35,019 nt of DNA from an uncultured Armatimonadota bacterium (GCA_903910385.1 CAIVZM010000036.1:1-35019); one strand, 5' to 3'. Counted from the first letter of the stretch, positions 16,666 through 24,777 are shown. The notes: generated by a model from the letters alone, not told the origin. Made by a program: numbers and translations.

Positions 16666-17060
16666 GTAAATGGTTTTTCCAGAGATTGTTGCTTTACGGG
16701 GCTAAAGCGCCCGCAATGAGCGACAAATTCTCCTGATCGCTACCGAGCGCCGGGAATCAACTGCATGCAGGGGGACAGCAACGTCAGCGGGGATAGGCTA
16801 CTCTCGCCATTGCGCCCTGCCCGCTATTAAAGTTCTGAGAGGGCATATCTTCCCTTCCCTGCTATTGTTCCCGTTTTGATTGGTTATTGCAGAGATTGAA
16901 AACGACTGGCCCAGAGTTAAGCATTATCCGCCAGATTGAGCCGAGATCGAATACGGGGTGTAAAGTCGTTGTCTGTTTGAAAAGTCGTTGTCTGTTTGAT
17001 ATGGATTAACATCCATATCAAACAGACAAATGCGTTTCCTTCGTTACTTTTTGCAGGGAG
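16666..17060. other. Gene-free stretch with repeat and palindrome
   Basis: 395 bases between the OYE stop and the P-type ATPase start. No coding frame of family character on either strand. The only clear content is the tandem repeat and hairpin at 16962-17029, described separately. The promoter of the ATPase gene should lie in the part nearest 16665, but I see no convincing -10/-35 pair. Confidence 0.6.
16962..17029. repeat. 19-bp tandem direct repeat running into a perfect 19-bp hairpin
   Basis: AAAGTCGTTGTCTGTTTGA occurs twice head to tail (16962-16980 and 16981-16999). The second copy forms the left arm of a perfect inverted repeat: TTGTCTGTTTGATATGGAT (16988-17006), loop TAAC, complement at 17011-17029. 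No T-run on either side. It starts 32 bases beyond the OYE stop codon, so termination is possible, but the tandem half-sites also look like an operator or the remnant of a small mobile repeat. Confidence 0.9.
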
Positions 17061-18128
17061 TTAACTTTGGTGCAAGAAGGGGTAATCTGTGTACCCCTCC
17101 GCGCCCGGGGCGTAAAAGGTCGCCGGGTAGGGTTCGTTGTAGGGACCGCCCTGCTGGATACGCTGCGGTAGGTCGGGGTTCGCCAGAAACAGTTTTCCCC
17201 AGGAAACGGCGTCGCCTTCGCTTGCGTCAAGAACCTGTTGCGCCAGTTCCGGCGTGAAGCTTTCATTGACAATGACCGGGCCGCCAAAGCGCCGCTTCAT
17301 TTCCGGTGTGAATCGCTCGCCATCCCCGACGCTCTCGCGGGTGAAAAGGAAGGCGATGCCGCGCTTGCCGAGTTCCTCCGCGACATAACCGTAGGTGGCG
17401 CCCGGATCGGAATCAATCGCGCCGTACCCCTCCATATTGCGAGGCGACAGATGCACCCCCACGCGACCGGCGCCCCAGACCGAAATTGCGGCGTCCGTCG
17501 CCTCTAACAGGAAGCGGGCGCGGTTTTCAATAGGGCCGCCGTAGGCGTCCGTGCGATGGTTCGTCCCATCGCGCAAGAACTGGTCGGGCAGATAACCATT
17601 GGCCCCGTGAATCTCCACGCCATCGAACCCGGCGCGTTTGGCGTTCTCTGCGCCGTGTCGGTACATCGCGATGACGCCGGGAATCTCGTCGGTCTCCAGG
17701 GCACGGGGCGTGACATAGGGCGTCTGTTCATAGTTCTGGACGCGCACCTGCCCGAGTGGCGCGATGGCGGAGGCGGATACGGGCAGTTCGCCGTTGAGAT
17801 AATAGGGATGCGAAATGCGCCCGACGTGCCAGAGTTGCGCTACAATCCGCCCGCCCGCCGCATGAACGGAATCCACGATTCGCTTCCAACCCTCGGTCTG
17901 CTCCTCCGTCCAAAGACCGGGCGTCGCCGGATACCCGACGCCCTGCGGCGTGACGGCGGTCGCTTCGGTAAAGATAAGTCCTGCGGAGGCGCGTTGCGTG
18001 TAATATTCGCGCATCAGTTCATTGGGGATACGTCCCTCGGAAGCGCGGCAACGGGTCAACGGGGCGAGGATAATACGGTTCGGCAGCGTGATGTCGCCAA
18101 GAGCAATCGGGTCAAAAAGAGTCGGCAT
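17061..18128 (-). CDS. Old Yellow Enzyme-family flavin oxidoreductase (NemA-like)
   Basis: 355 aa from ATG 18128, preceded by AAGGAA at 7 bases. FMN-dependent TIM barrel that reduces activated C=C bonds, nitro compounds or electrophiles using NAD(P)H. Family blocks in order: MPTLFDPIALGDITLPNRIILAPLTRCRA; FTEATAVTPQGVGYPATPGLWTEEQ; VAQLWHVGRISHP; GFDGVEIHGANGYLPDQFL with the substrate-binding His-x-x-Asn; NHRTDAYGGPIENRARF; HLSPRN; and C-terminal YTDYPF. Length and motifs fit NemA/XenA-like enzymes of Gram-negatives. It follows a universal stress protein and a 49-aa peptide in the same direction, supporting a role in electrophile or redox stress. The upstream extension to 18176 is unlikely. 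Confidence 0.92.
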   Translation of the reverse strand: MPTLFDPIALGDITLPNRIILAPLTRCRASEGRIPNELMREYYTQRASAGLIFTEATAVTPQGVGYPATPGLWTEEQTEGWKRIVDSVHAAGGRIVAQLWHVGRISHPYYLNGELPVSASAIAPLGQVRVQNYEQTPYVTPRALETDEIPGVIAMYRHGAENAKRAGFDGVEIHGANGYLPDQFLRDGTNHRTDAYGGPIENRARFLLEATDAAISVWGAGRVGVHLSPRNMEGYGAIDSDPGATYGYVAEELGKRGIAFLFTRESVGDGERFTPEMKRRFGGPVIVNESFTPELAQQVLDASEGDAVSWGKLFLANPDLPQRIQQGGPYNEPYPATFYAPGAEGYTDYPFLHQS

Positions 18129-18239
18129 AAATCGGTTCCTTCTCGGGGCGGAACGCGGGGAGCGCCCACATTCCATCGTTCCCTTTCGATATAACCGAAA
18201 GAGACGGTGAGTTCCCGAACGTAACCGGCGGTTTACACT

Positions 18240-18389
18240 CTATAACAGAACCTCCTTAATTCCGTCCGGAGGACGATGCAGGAGCGTGGGCGGTGGTCGG
18301 TTTTTGGTTTGCGGTATAACCAGTTTGTCTGGCATTCCCGGCTTGAGCAGGATTTCCTCGCCGGGCTTTAGAAGCGTCACAGCAGTCAT
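18240..18389 (-). CDS. 49-aa peptide coupled to the universal stress protein gene
   Basis: ATG 18389 lies 11 bases after the stop of the universal stress protein gene, and the ribosome site TGAGGA overlaps that stop, a normal coupling arrangement. The peptide starts MTAVTLLKPGEEILLKPGMP, with the near repeat LLKPGEE/LLKPGMP, and has a Pro-rich basic middle (NRPPPTLLHRPP). No membrane segment and no recognised family. The OYE gene starts 111 bases downstream, so the three genes may be one transcript. Confidence 0.5.
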   Translation of the reverse strand: MTAVTLLKPGEEILLKPGMPDKLVIPQTKNRPPPTLLHRPPDGIKEVLL

Positions 18390-18400
18390 AAGAGGGTTCC

Positions 18401-19267
18401 TCAGCGCACAATCAGTATCGGGCGCTCGGCATGGTGCAGAACCGCATCCGAGACGCTGCCCAGAAGCGCTCGCTGAAAGACACCCAGACCATGACTGCCG
18501 ACGACGATTAAATCGGCGTCGTTCGCGGCGGCGAATGTGGCGATGACCTCCGCCGGATGACCCGTTTCCTGACAGAGACGGTATTCAATCCCGGTTTCTT
18601 TCAGTTCTTCATCCATGCGTTCCAACACGCGATTTCTTACCCGAAGCGCGTAATCCGCTGTCAGGATGTCATCAGGTTCAAAACCGGGGAACGGCTTTGC
18701 GGAGTCCAGGACGTTGAGAACGACAATTTTTGACTTGAGCGGCTTCGCGATTTCGCCCGCCGCCTGAAGCGCTTTATATGAAAGCTCCGACCCGTCCACC
18801 GCAACGAGGATTTGGCGTATCTGAAGCGCCTTCCCCCGCGATATCAGCACAGGACAGTGAGCGTGAAGGACAACGCCCTCAGAGACACTGCCTAAAAGGG
18901 CCTCCTCAAAACCGTGAAGGCCCCGGTTGCCCAATACAATCAAGTCCGCCTTTTCTTCCGCCGCAACCCTCAGCGTGACTTCCACCGGATGCCCTATCCC
19001 GGCTCGTGTCCGACAGGAAACCCCTTCTACGGCAAGAAAATCGCTTGTTCCCTTCAGGGTTTCCTTCTGACCTTCTTTCCCGGAATCTATAATTGTCTCA
19101 GAGCAAGCCATCGCGTCCGGGGTGAGAAACGCCAGAGCGGCAGCCATATTGAAGGAGTTGACGACAATTATTTCACTGTGTGACGCTCGCGCTATCAGGG
19201 CGGCAAGATGCGCGGCATGGAGCGCATCACCGGAGCCATCCGAACCAATCAAAATTTTTTTGAACAT
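18401..19267 (-). CDS. Tandem universal stress protein (two UspA domains)
   Basis: 288 aa from ATG 19267. Domain 1 (residues about 1-143) starts MFKKILIGSDGSG and ends with the ATP-binding signature VLGNRGLHGFEEALLGSVSEGVVLHAHCPVLI. Domain 2 (about 150-288) starts RQILVAVDGSELS and ends VVGSHGLGVFQRALLGSVSDAVLHHAERPILIV. Both have G-x2-G-x9-G-S, so both should bind ATP. Such proteins are cytoplasmic and are induced by starvation, hypoxia or redox stress. An ATG three codons upstream (19276) abuts the AAGGA ribosome site and is therefore less likely as the start. Downstream are the coupled 49-aa peptide and the OYE gene. Confidence 0.92.
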   Translation of the reverse strand: MFKKILIGSDGSGDALHAAHLAALIARASHSEIIVVNSFNMAAALAFLTPDAMACSETIIDSGKEGQKETLKGTSDFLAVEGVSCRTRAGIGHPVEVTLRVAAEEKADLIVLGNRGLHGFEEALLGSVSEGVVLHAHCPVLISRGKALQIRQILVAVDGSELSYKALQAAGEIAKPLKSKIVVLNVLDSAKPFPGFEPDDILTADYALRVRNRVLERMDEELKETGIEYRLCQETGHPAEVIATFAAANDADLIVVGSHGLGVFQRALLGSVSDAVLHHAERPILIVR

Positions 19268-19276
19268 GACAAACAT

Positions 19277-19758
19277 TCCTTACAGGTTTTCAAAGACAAT
19301 CAACAGAGGGAGATTCACAGGACAACTACAGAAGCGCTCTAAACGCAGAGAAGCTCTGTGCGGTAACCATGAGTAACGCGGTCTTGATGATACGGAGGGT
19401 TGGGCCTGCTGAAAAAGGACGGGCAAGACGGCAATGCCCGAGTACATAGCCCATGAGGCAGTAATGGGACATGGCGAACGTCCCTTCCCCGGTAGGGCGC
19501 TTCCTGCCGGACTCTCTTGACGGTCAAAAGACCCGAGCGCGAATATTTCACGCAGAAGCGTGAAATGATTTCCGCGTCGCCAGACCAGAGTGATGATTCC
19601 GCCACAAGGTTCCCTTAATTGCGGATTACCATTATCTACCCCTTACGTGGGTTTGGACGTTGTAAGCCGTCCGGTTGAAAGGGTGGAGCCAGCAACGGCG
19701 CGGACATTCCCGTCGCTCTCTTAATGGAATGAAAATCAGGACGGAGGGGTAGGGCGAT
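19277..19758. other. Gene-free stretch rich in hairpins, candidate structured RNA or leader
   Basis: No believable coding frame in 482 bases. Between 19420 and 19566 it holds a run of stems: CGGGCA/TGCCCG (19420-19440), CCCAT/ATGGG (19450-19468), GGGAC/GTCCC (19466-19484), CCGGTAGG/CCTGCCGG (19489-19510, one G-U), a TTGA/TCAA stem (19517-19527) and ATTTCACGC/GCGTGAAAT (19545-19566). The second and third share the same GGG, so they exclude each other. As 5' region of the stress-protein gene it could be a leader; the transcribed strand is not decided. I could not match it to a known RNA family. Confidence 0.4.
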
Positions 19759-20430
19759 TCAGGACACGACTTTGCCGTCGCGTAAGGTCAGGCGACGGTC
19801 GGCGCTTCGGGCGAATTCTTCATTGTGGGTCACGGCGATTATGGTCAGGCCATCCTGACGCAGTTCCTGAAACAGACGGAGGATCGCGGCGCTGTTGACC
19901 GAATCCAGATTGCCGGTCGGTTCATCCGCCAGAAGGAAGCGAGGTTGATTGACCAGCGCACGAGCGATCGCGACGCGTTGCATCTCACCGCCGGACAATT
20001 CCGCCGGACGATGGTTCCGCCGATGCGCCAGACCGACACGCTCCAGCAGGAATTCGACCCTGTCGCGGGAGCGTTCTCGGCTCAACAACAACGGCAGTCC
20101 GATATTCTCCGCGACGGTCAGTGTCGGTAACAGCCCGAAGTGCTGAAAAACAAAACCGATGGTCTCGCGCCGCAGACGTGTCCTTGCGGCATCCGAAAGA
20201 CCGGAAACTTCGCTTCCGGCGATAGACATTTTTCCGGAAGTAGGGTTGTCCATGACCCCTATCAGTTGCAGTAGCGTGGATTTTCCCGCCCCGGAAGGCC
20301 CGACAATCGCCAGAAACTCGCCGGGAGCCACCTCAAACGAAACATTGTCTACAGCGACCACATCCTCGGCGCCACGACGGTAGATTTTCCGAAGGTTCTC
20401 GGCGCGAACTATACTCCCCTGTCCGATCAT
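19759..20430 (-). CDS. ABC transporter ATP-binding protein (LolD/MacB type)
   Basis: 223 aa from ATG 20430. Complete ATPase: Walker A GPSGAGKST (near residues 41-49), Q-loop VFQHFGLLPTLTVAENI, signature LSGGEMQR, Walker B FLLADEPTGNLDS and switch VTHNEEFA. The EFLAIVGPSGAGKSTLLQLIGVMDNPTSG and GNLDS spellings are those of the LolD/MacB/FtsE branch, which powers FtsX-type permeases rather than substrate transport through a channel. The start overlaps the stop of the upstream permease (ATGA), so they are translationally coupled. It is the last gene of the lipoprotein-permease operon. Confidence 0.93.
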   Translation of the reverse strand: MIGQGSIVRAENLRKIYRRGAEDVVAVDNVSFEVAPGEFLAIVGPSGAGKSTLLQLIGVMDNPTSGKMSIAGSEVSGLSDAARTRLRRETIGFVFQHFGLLPTLTVAENIGLPLLLSRERSRDRVEFLLERVGLAHRRNHRPAELSGGEMQRVAIARALVNQPRFLLADEPTGNLDSVNSAAILRLFQELRQDGLTIIAVTHNEEFARSADRRLTLRDGKVVS

Positions 20431-21614
20431 GCCGTGTACGCTCCTTCTCGAATCGCTTCTGCGGGCGACAGACGCGAGGCGCGCCAGGCAGGAATCAATG
20501 CGGCGAAGGTGGCAAGAAGAAGACAAACGCCCAGACAGGAAAGGAGGGTCACAACATCGGGCGCAATCAGACGCTCCGGCGGCGCATAGGGCAGTTGTTG
20601 GCGAAGCCATGTTTCCACCAGCGAGGCGCTACCCAGCGCCAGTATCAACCCGCTGAGACCTCCGACCAGACACAGCACCGTCGTTTCCGCCCAGATCAAT
20701 CCGAAGATGGCGTCCGGGGACGCTCCCAGCGCACGTAAAACTCCGATTTCCCTCGTACGCTCGCTGACCGCCATGAGAATGGTATTGCTGACGCCGCATG
20801 CCGCTGTCAGTAAGGCGGCGAGAGCGACGCAACTCAGAAGCAATCGCGTATTTTCGATCAAATGCTGGATTGTCTGAAACAGGTGAGACAGCGGGACGAT
20901 GGTCATTTCCAGTCCGGCGTCGCACCCGCGCAACTCCTCCACAACATTTTTGACCCGTTCCGGGTCGGTAAGCTGAACCAGAATATGGGTCAATTCTCCG
21001 GGATGACGAAAATAACGCTGGGCGTCCCGGATCGGCACATAGATAAAGAAGTCATCCGCGCCTTGTGTAGGATGCAGGATTCCCGAGATACGCCCGGTCT
21101 CGTTTTTCAGTCCGGGGAGGGCAACCTTCTGACCGAGGCGCCAGCCATTGGACTTTGCCAGTTCCGATCCTACCAGTAATTCGCCTGTCCCTTCCGGAAA
21201 AACGCCGTCGATACGCCAACCTCGGCGCAATTGCAGGATATTTTTCTCGACGCCGCAATACACCTGTTGCTCGCCCGATTTTTCCTCATAAAGCGCGGTC
21301 ATCAATACCGGAGCGGCGCAGGCGACAAAAGGGGTCTTGCGAACCGTTTCCAGATACACGCTTTTGAGATAACAGGGCCAGCTTGCTCCGTGCAAAGCGA
21401 TAGAAGCGGCGTCATAGGGACACCCCTTTGGCACAACCAGCAGATGCGCTCCCAGACGATCCAGTTCGGCGCGAACCCCGTTCTCATACCCCTTCTGAAA
21501 GGAAAGGATGGAAAAACTCATGCCAATCGCGATAGCGACCCCGAATGCGGTGACCAGATTCCGCAGTCGTTGCCGAAACAGATTCGCCAGAATGATTGTG
21601 AGCCAGGTTCGCAT
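20427..21614 (-). CDS. FtsX/MacB-type ABC permease (second of the pair)
   Basis: 395 aa. An N-terminal membrane helix (about 15-40, NLVTAFGVAIAIGMSFSIL), a periplasmic MacB-like core (about 45-260), then three C-terminal membrane helices (about 270-295, 318-345, 360-383) with the FtsX cytoplasmic loop SERTREIGVLRALGASPDAIF. This is MacB topology with the ATPase on a separate chain. Near the start of the core lies LLVVPKGCPYDAA with C65; the paralogous upstream permease has LVPLGCPYDAA. The shared cysteine motif is unusual for generic MacB permeases. It begins 12 nt after the other permease stops and overlaps the ATPase gene by four bases. Substrate unknown. Confidence 0.88.
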   Translation of the reverse strand: MRTWLTIILANLFRQRLRNLVTAFGVAIAIGMSFSILSFQKGYENGVRAELDRLGAHLLVVPKGCPYDAASIALHGASWPCYLKSVYLETVRKTPFVACAAPVLMTALYEEKSGEQQVYCGVEKNILQLRRGWRIDGVFPEGTGELLVGSELAKSNGWRLGQKVALPGLKNETGRISGILHPTQGADDFFIYVPIRDAQRYFRHPGELTHILVQLTDPERVKNVVEELRGCDAGLEMTIVPLSHLFQTIQHLIENTRLLLSCVALAALLTAACGVSNTILMAVSERTREIGVLRALGASPDAIFGLIWAETTVLCLVGGLSGLILALGSASLVETWLRQQLPYAPPERLIAPDVVTLLSCLGVCLLLATFAALIPAWRASRLSPAEAIREGAYTA

Positions 21615-21626
21615 CTTGATTTCCGT

Positions 21627-22787
21627 CTAATCGCCCCGTAACGCCTGCGCGGGAGACTGTCGACTGGCATGGTACGCAGGGTAGCAACCCGCAGTCAGTC
21701 CGACGATAAGTACCAGTAGCAAGCATTGCATCACCGCAGAGAGGGTCAGCGGAGGCAAGTTCACTTCTGAAGCGAGCGGCAGGTACGAACGCGCCAGCGA
21801 TTCGACCATGCCTCCGGCGATAACCGCCAGAATCGTTCCCAACGCCCCTCCCAGCAGGGAGAGCGCCAAAGACTCTACAGCTACCAGACGAAAAATATCC
21901 GTCCGGCTGAACCCGATGGCACGTAGGATACCGATTTCGCGCCCCCGTTCCAGAGCGCCCGCCATGATAGTGTTAAACACGCTCAAAGCGGAGATCGTTA
22001 TCGTTATCACCGCGATTGCCATAATCAACGCTCTGGCGGCCCCCACCAGATTCAGGAAGACGCCGATCATTTCGGTAACGGTGACAACCTGCGCCCCCTT
22101 CACCTGTTGCAATCGATCGCTGGCGTCCTTCAGTCGTGCGGGGTCTTTGAGGCGGATCGCGATTCCGGTCAGGCGTCCCGGTTGTTTGAACATTGCCTGC
22201 GCGGTCGCCAGCGGTACGAAAAACTGACTGTCATCGCTGGTTCCGCTACGCTCCAGAACGCCGCAGACCCGGAAGGAGCGCCCGGTTTCCGGGCTGTAAA
22301 AGCGGTCGCCGGGTTTTCGCAGTTCGGTAGCGGCGGCTTCGGAACCGAGCAGGACGCTATCCTCGCCCTGAAAGAACGACGATCCAGCGGTCAATTTCCA
22401 CCAGGGGCGCATTCGTTGCGCCGTTTCGTCCACGCCTACCCAGAGATCGGTCCTTCCTTCTGCGGGTCGGGGCATCGTGGCGGCGAAAATCGGCGCGGCA
22501 AGGGCGACATCCGGATCGGATCGGGCGGCATCCAGTGCGGATTCCGGTAGTGAAGAATCCAGCGAGCGCCCTTTCAGAACGCGAGCGGCGGCGTCATAGG
22601 GACACCCGAGAGGAACCAGCATCATCTGCATTCCCATGGCATCCAGTTCGCGGCGAAGTCCCCGTTGATACCCCTCGCCGAACGAAATGATGGATACCAG
22701 CAAGGCGAGCGCGACAGCCAGCCCGGTTACCGTCAACAGGGTTCTTAAGGGCCGTCTGATCAGATTTTTCCACGCCAGCGCCAGCAT
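21627..22787 (-). CDS. FtsX/MacB-type ABC permease (first of the pair)
   Basis: 386 aa, same architecture as its downstream paralogue: N-terminal helix (about 14-36, LRTLLTVTGLAVALALLVSII), periplasmic core with WVGVD and VLLGSEAA blocks, then three C-terminal helices with ALERGREIGILRAIGFSRTDIF. C62 lies in MLVPLGCPYDAAARVLKG, aligned with C65 of the partner. The two probably form a heterodimer with two copies of the ATPase, which is inference from MacB/LolCE. The gene starts 32 nt after the FMN_bind-like lipoprotein gene. No strong ribosome site is seen before ATG 22787. Confidence 0.88.
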   Translation of the reverse strand: MLALAWKNLIRRPLRTLLTVTGLAVALALLVSIISFGEGYQRGLRRELDAMGMQMMLVPLGCPYDAAARVLKGRSLDSSLPESALDAARSDPDVALAAPIFAATMPRPAEGRTDLWVGVDETAQRMRPWWKLTAGSSFFQGEDSVLLGSEAAATELRKPGDRFYSPETGRSFRVCGVLERSGTSDDSQFFVPLATAQAMFKQPGRLTGIAIRLKDPARLKDASDRLQQVKGAQVVTVTEMIGVFLNLVGAARALIMAIAVITITISALSVFNTIMAGALERGREIGILRAIGFSRTDIFRLVAVESLALSLLGGALGTILAVIAGGMVESLARSYLPLASEVNLPPLTLSAVMQCLLLVLIVGLTAGCYPAYHASRQSPAQALRGD

Positions 22788-22819
22788 CTTGAGCCAACTT
22801 TACACAAACCCGCTCACCG

Positions 22820-23443
22820 TTAAGGGTGATAGCTTTCGACCACATCATACTCGATCAGGAGCGAACGAACGACGGTAGCGACGGCAAGCGCGGAACGTTG
22901 CGCCGCCTCCGGAACTTCAGGAAGATCCTTGCCGGGTTGGAAAAGGCTTTTCGCGTCTTTTCCCTGAAAGGATTGTAGCCATTGGGCATCGGTTAGGGCG
23001 GCGATAATCGGCGGAGGCTCCCGGTTTCGCTGGATATGGATTCCAACTATCCGCCGCTCCGGGCTTACCGCCAGAACAGTCTCAATCGCGCCGTATTCCC
23101 CCGGAGCGCTTCGGATAAGAATCGTCCCGACGACCTTTCCCTGCCGACGAACCCGATAAGCGTACAGGGTGTTGGAGTCAAGCGAAATCCCCGATCCGAG
23201 ACGTTTGAGAATCTCCAGACGATATGGGCTGAGAATCAAGGTGTCTTGAGAATAATCGGAAGCGCCGGGGGAAAAACGCGCCATATCCCCGATAGGGTCA
23301 CGCCAGGGAGTCATCGCCGGGGCCGAGATGATCTTATGCGTTACGGGGTCGCTGACAAGTTCTTCCGATGAGGAACAGCCATAGACTCCTGTCAGCGCCA
23401 GCATTATCAGGCACATAAGCGGCCGGCTTATCACGGATGACAT
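22820..23443 (-). CDS. Lipoprotein with degenerate FMN_bind-like domain
   Basis: 207 aa. N-terminal signal MSSVISRPLMCLIMLALTGVYGCSSS ends in a lipobox-like VYGC. Residues about 85-200 resemble FMN_bind: AYRVRRQGKVVGTILIRSAPGEYGAIETVLAVSPERRIVGIHIQRNREPPPI then FLAGS-like helix WLQSFQGKDAKSLFQ and a terminal helix SALAVATVVRSLLIEY. Ordinary FMN_bind domains attach FMN at a Ser-Gly-Ala-Thr motif; here that place reads RSALAVATV, so covalent FMN attachment is doubtful. The ribosome site AGGA overlaps the stop of the OB-fold lipoprotein gene, giving a coupled pair. Probable envelope component of the adjoining ABC system. Confidence 0.65.
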   Translation of the reverse strand: MSSVISRPLMCLIMLALTGVYGCSSSEELVSDPVTHKIISAPAMTPWRDPIGDMARFSPGASDYSQDTLILSPYRLEILKRLGSGISLDSNTLYAYRVRRQGKVVGTILIRSAPGEYGAIETVLAVSPERRIVGIHIQRNREPPPIIAALTDAQWLQSFQGKDAKSLFQPGKDLPEVPEAAQRSALAVATVVRSLLIEYDVVESYHP

Positions 23444-23455
23444 CGGTATTTTTTC

Positions 23456-23875
23456 CTAATACCGAAGACCCGTTGCGGCGAGGATCGTATCCTCGCCGCT
23501 TTTTACCCATCGTCCGCTTACGGTCACTTCGGAACCCAGAGGCGTCTCCGTGACCGTAAAATATGCCCCTTTTACATCCACTTTAACTTCGCCCGTTTTA
23601 TCACGGAGGCGGAACCAGCAGGCAGCCACCGGACACTTTACGATTATTTTCCCCCGCACTGTTACCAGTGGGGAGGCGGCGGAAGGGGTAAGGGCGCGAA
23701 GCGCTCCAATGGAAATCAGGCGTTTTTCGTCTGGAATCGCTCCCATAACATGCGTTGAGGGGGCACATCCGGCAAGGAGGGCGATTATCCCCAAAAGGAA
23801 CGCCCCCCCTGTAAATAACGCCCTATGCCGGGGCATTATCCCGCGAAATTCCGCAAACTTCGTCATTGAATCCAT
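23456..23875 (-). CDS. OB-fold-like lipoprotein
   Basis: 139 aa from ATG 23875, or 126 aa from ATG 23836, which gives a cleaner signal (MPRHRALFTGGAFLLGIIALLAGC, lipobox LAGC). The mature part is a small beta-barrel: SPLVTVRGKIIVKCPVAACWFRLRDKTGEVKVDVKGAYFTVTETPLGSEVTVSGRWVKSG, an OB-fold pattern as in DUF4920-like proteins, with two cysteines (C-x4-C) next to the W. Those cysteines could bind metal or form a disulfide; that is inference. The start at 23875 is only 3 nt after the pseudopilin stop and has no Shine-Dalgarno. It is followed after 12 nt by the FMN_bind-like lipoprotein. Confidence 0.65.
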   Translation of the reverse strand: MDSMTKFAEFRGIMPRHRALFTGGAFLLGIIALLAGCAPSTHVMGAIPDEKRLISIGALRALTPSAASPLVTVRGKIIVKCPVAACWFRLRDKTGEVKVDVKGAYFTVTETPLGSEVTVSGRWVKSGEDTILAATGLRY

Positions 23876-23878
23876 ATT

Positions 23879-24583
23879 CTAAGGAACAACGCCAACGCCG
23901 GGCGCCGCCGGGGGAGAGCATTGCGCTTTGATGAAAGATTCCCCTACCACTTTAGCATGACCATCGACAAAGTAGGCGACACGCACCGGATGACCGGTGG
24001 CCGCTTTCCACTTATTCGCTGCATCATCGGCATGCCAGCCATAGATTTCCGCTCCCATATACGTGCCTGATGGTTCAGGAACCGCTGCGACACTGCCCAG
24101 TCGCATGCAAACCGTGTTTAAGCAGTAGCTGGATCCTTCGCCTTTCCATACCGGTTGACCTTTAGTAGGTTCATCCGGTATGGAACTGGGTATCCCCGTA
24201 TCGCTGGGGCAACGGAACATCAAATCGTTTTTGACGTAGGGCATTGCGAAAATACGTGGGTCGTATGCCTTACCCGTGACTTTGTTGACCGGGCGACAGG
24301 GCTTACAGGGGAAAGCGCCCGGTAGTAATTTCCACTCGGCATCTGGCGCCGAGGGCGAATTATTGGGCGGAAAACGCTCATCCGAATCCTGTATATACAT
24401 CATCCATGCCAGACCCATTTGTTTGACATTGGAGACACAGGAGGTCTGCCGCGCTTTCTCACGCGCTTTCGCGAAGACCGGAAACAGGATCGCAGCAAGT
24501 ATTGCGATTATCGCGATCACTACGAGCAGTTCAATCAAAGTAAACGCCATGCGTCTACGAGAAAATGAAATCAGGCTCATCAT
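23879..24583 (-). CDS. Type II secretion/type IV-like pseudopilin (DUF1559-like)
   Basis: 234 aa. The prepilin signal is [13 protein letters not shown]^[13 protein letters not shown], followed by [27 protein letters not shown], the style of Armatimonadota/Planctomycetota pseudopilins. The residue before the cleavage site is Ala rather than the usual Gly; Glu+5 is present. A globular C-terminal domain carries paired cysteines and the H...DG motif ([16 protein letters not shown]). It would be processed by a prepilin peptidase and anchored in the inner membrane or a pilus-like fibre. AAAGG precedes ATG 24583 by six bases. It lies 3 nt before the OB-fold lipoprotein and may head that operon. Confidence 0.9.
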   Translation of the reverse strand: MMSLISFSRRRMAFTLIELLVVIAIIAILAAILFPVFAKAREKARQTSCVSNVKQMGLAWMMYIQDSDERFPPNNSPSAPDAEWKLLPGAFPCKPCRPVNKVTGKAYDPRIFAMPYVKNDLMFRCPSDTGIPSSIPDEPTKGQPVWKGEGSSYCLNTVCMRLGSVAAVPEPSGTYMGAEIYGWHADDAANKWKAATGHPVRVAYFVDGHAKVVGESFIKAQCSPPAAPGVGVVP

Positions 24584-24777
24584 AGATAACCTTTACCATA
24601 TAAAAAATTGAAACTAAAATGACAGAGGAAATCATACGACTTCCCCACAGTATTGTATCATCAGGACACGCTTATCCCTTATCTTAGCGGCGACGATCCT
24701 CTGTATGGTTGGGCGAAGGCAGGGTTTTTCGCGGGCGTCGCCGCACAAACACCTGATAAATCAGTGTCAGGTAGAAC

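Noticed and set aside
17556-18194. 212-codon plus-strand frame opposite the Old Yellow Enzyme gene
   Set aside because: Antisense shadow of a clear TIM-barrel enzyme, without motifs of its own.
19339-19605. 88-codon minus-strand frame in the hairpin-rich stretch
   Set aside because: Rich in Arg, Pro, Ser and Cys without a fold-like pattern; the inverted repeats explain the region better.
19340-19740. Truncated group II intron, suggested by a GTGCG-like left end and a GTCCGGTT-like segment near the right end
   Set aside because: No domain V hairpin with its AGC/GAAA pattern could be drawn and there is no reverse-transcriptase frame.
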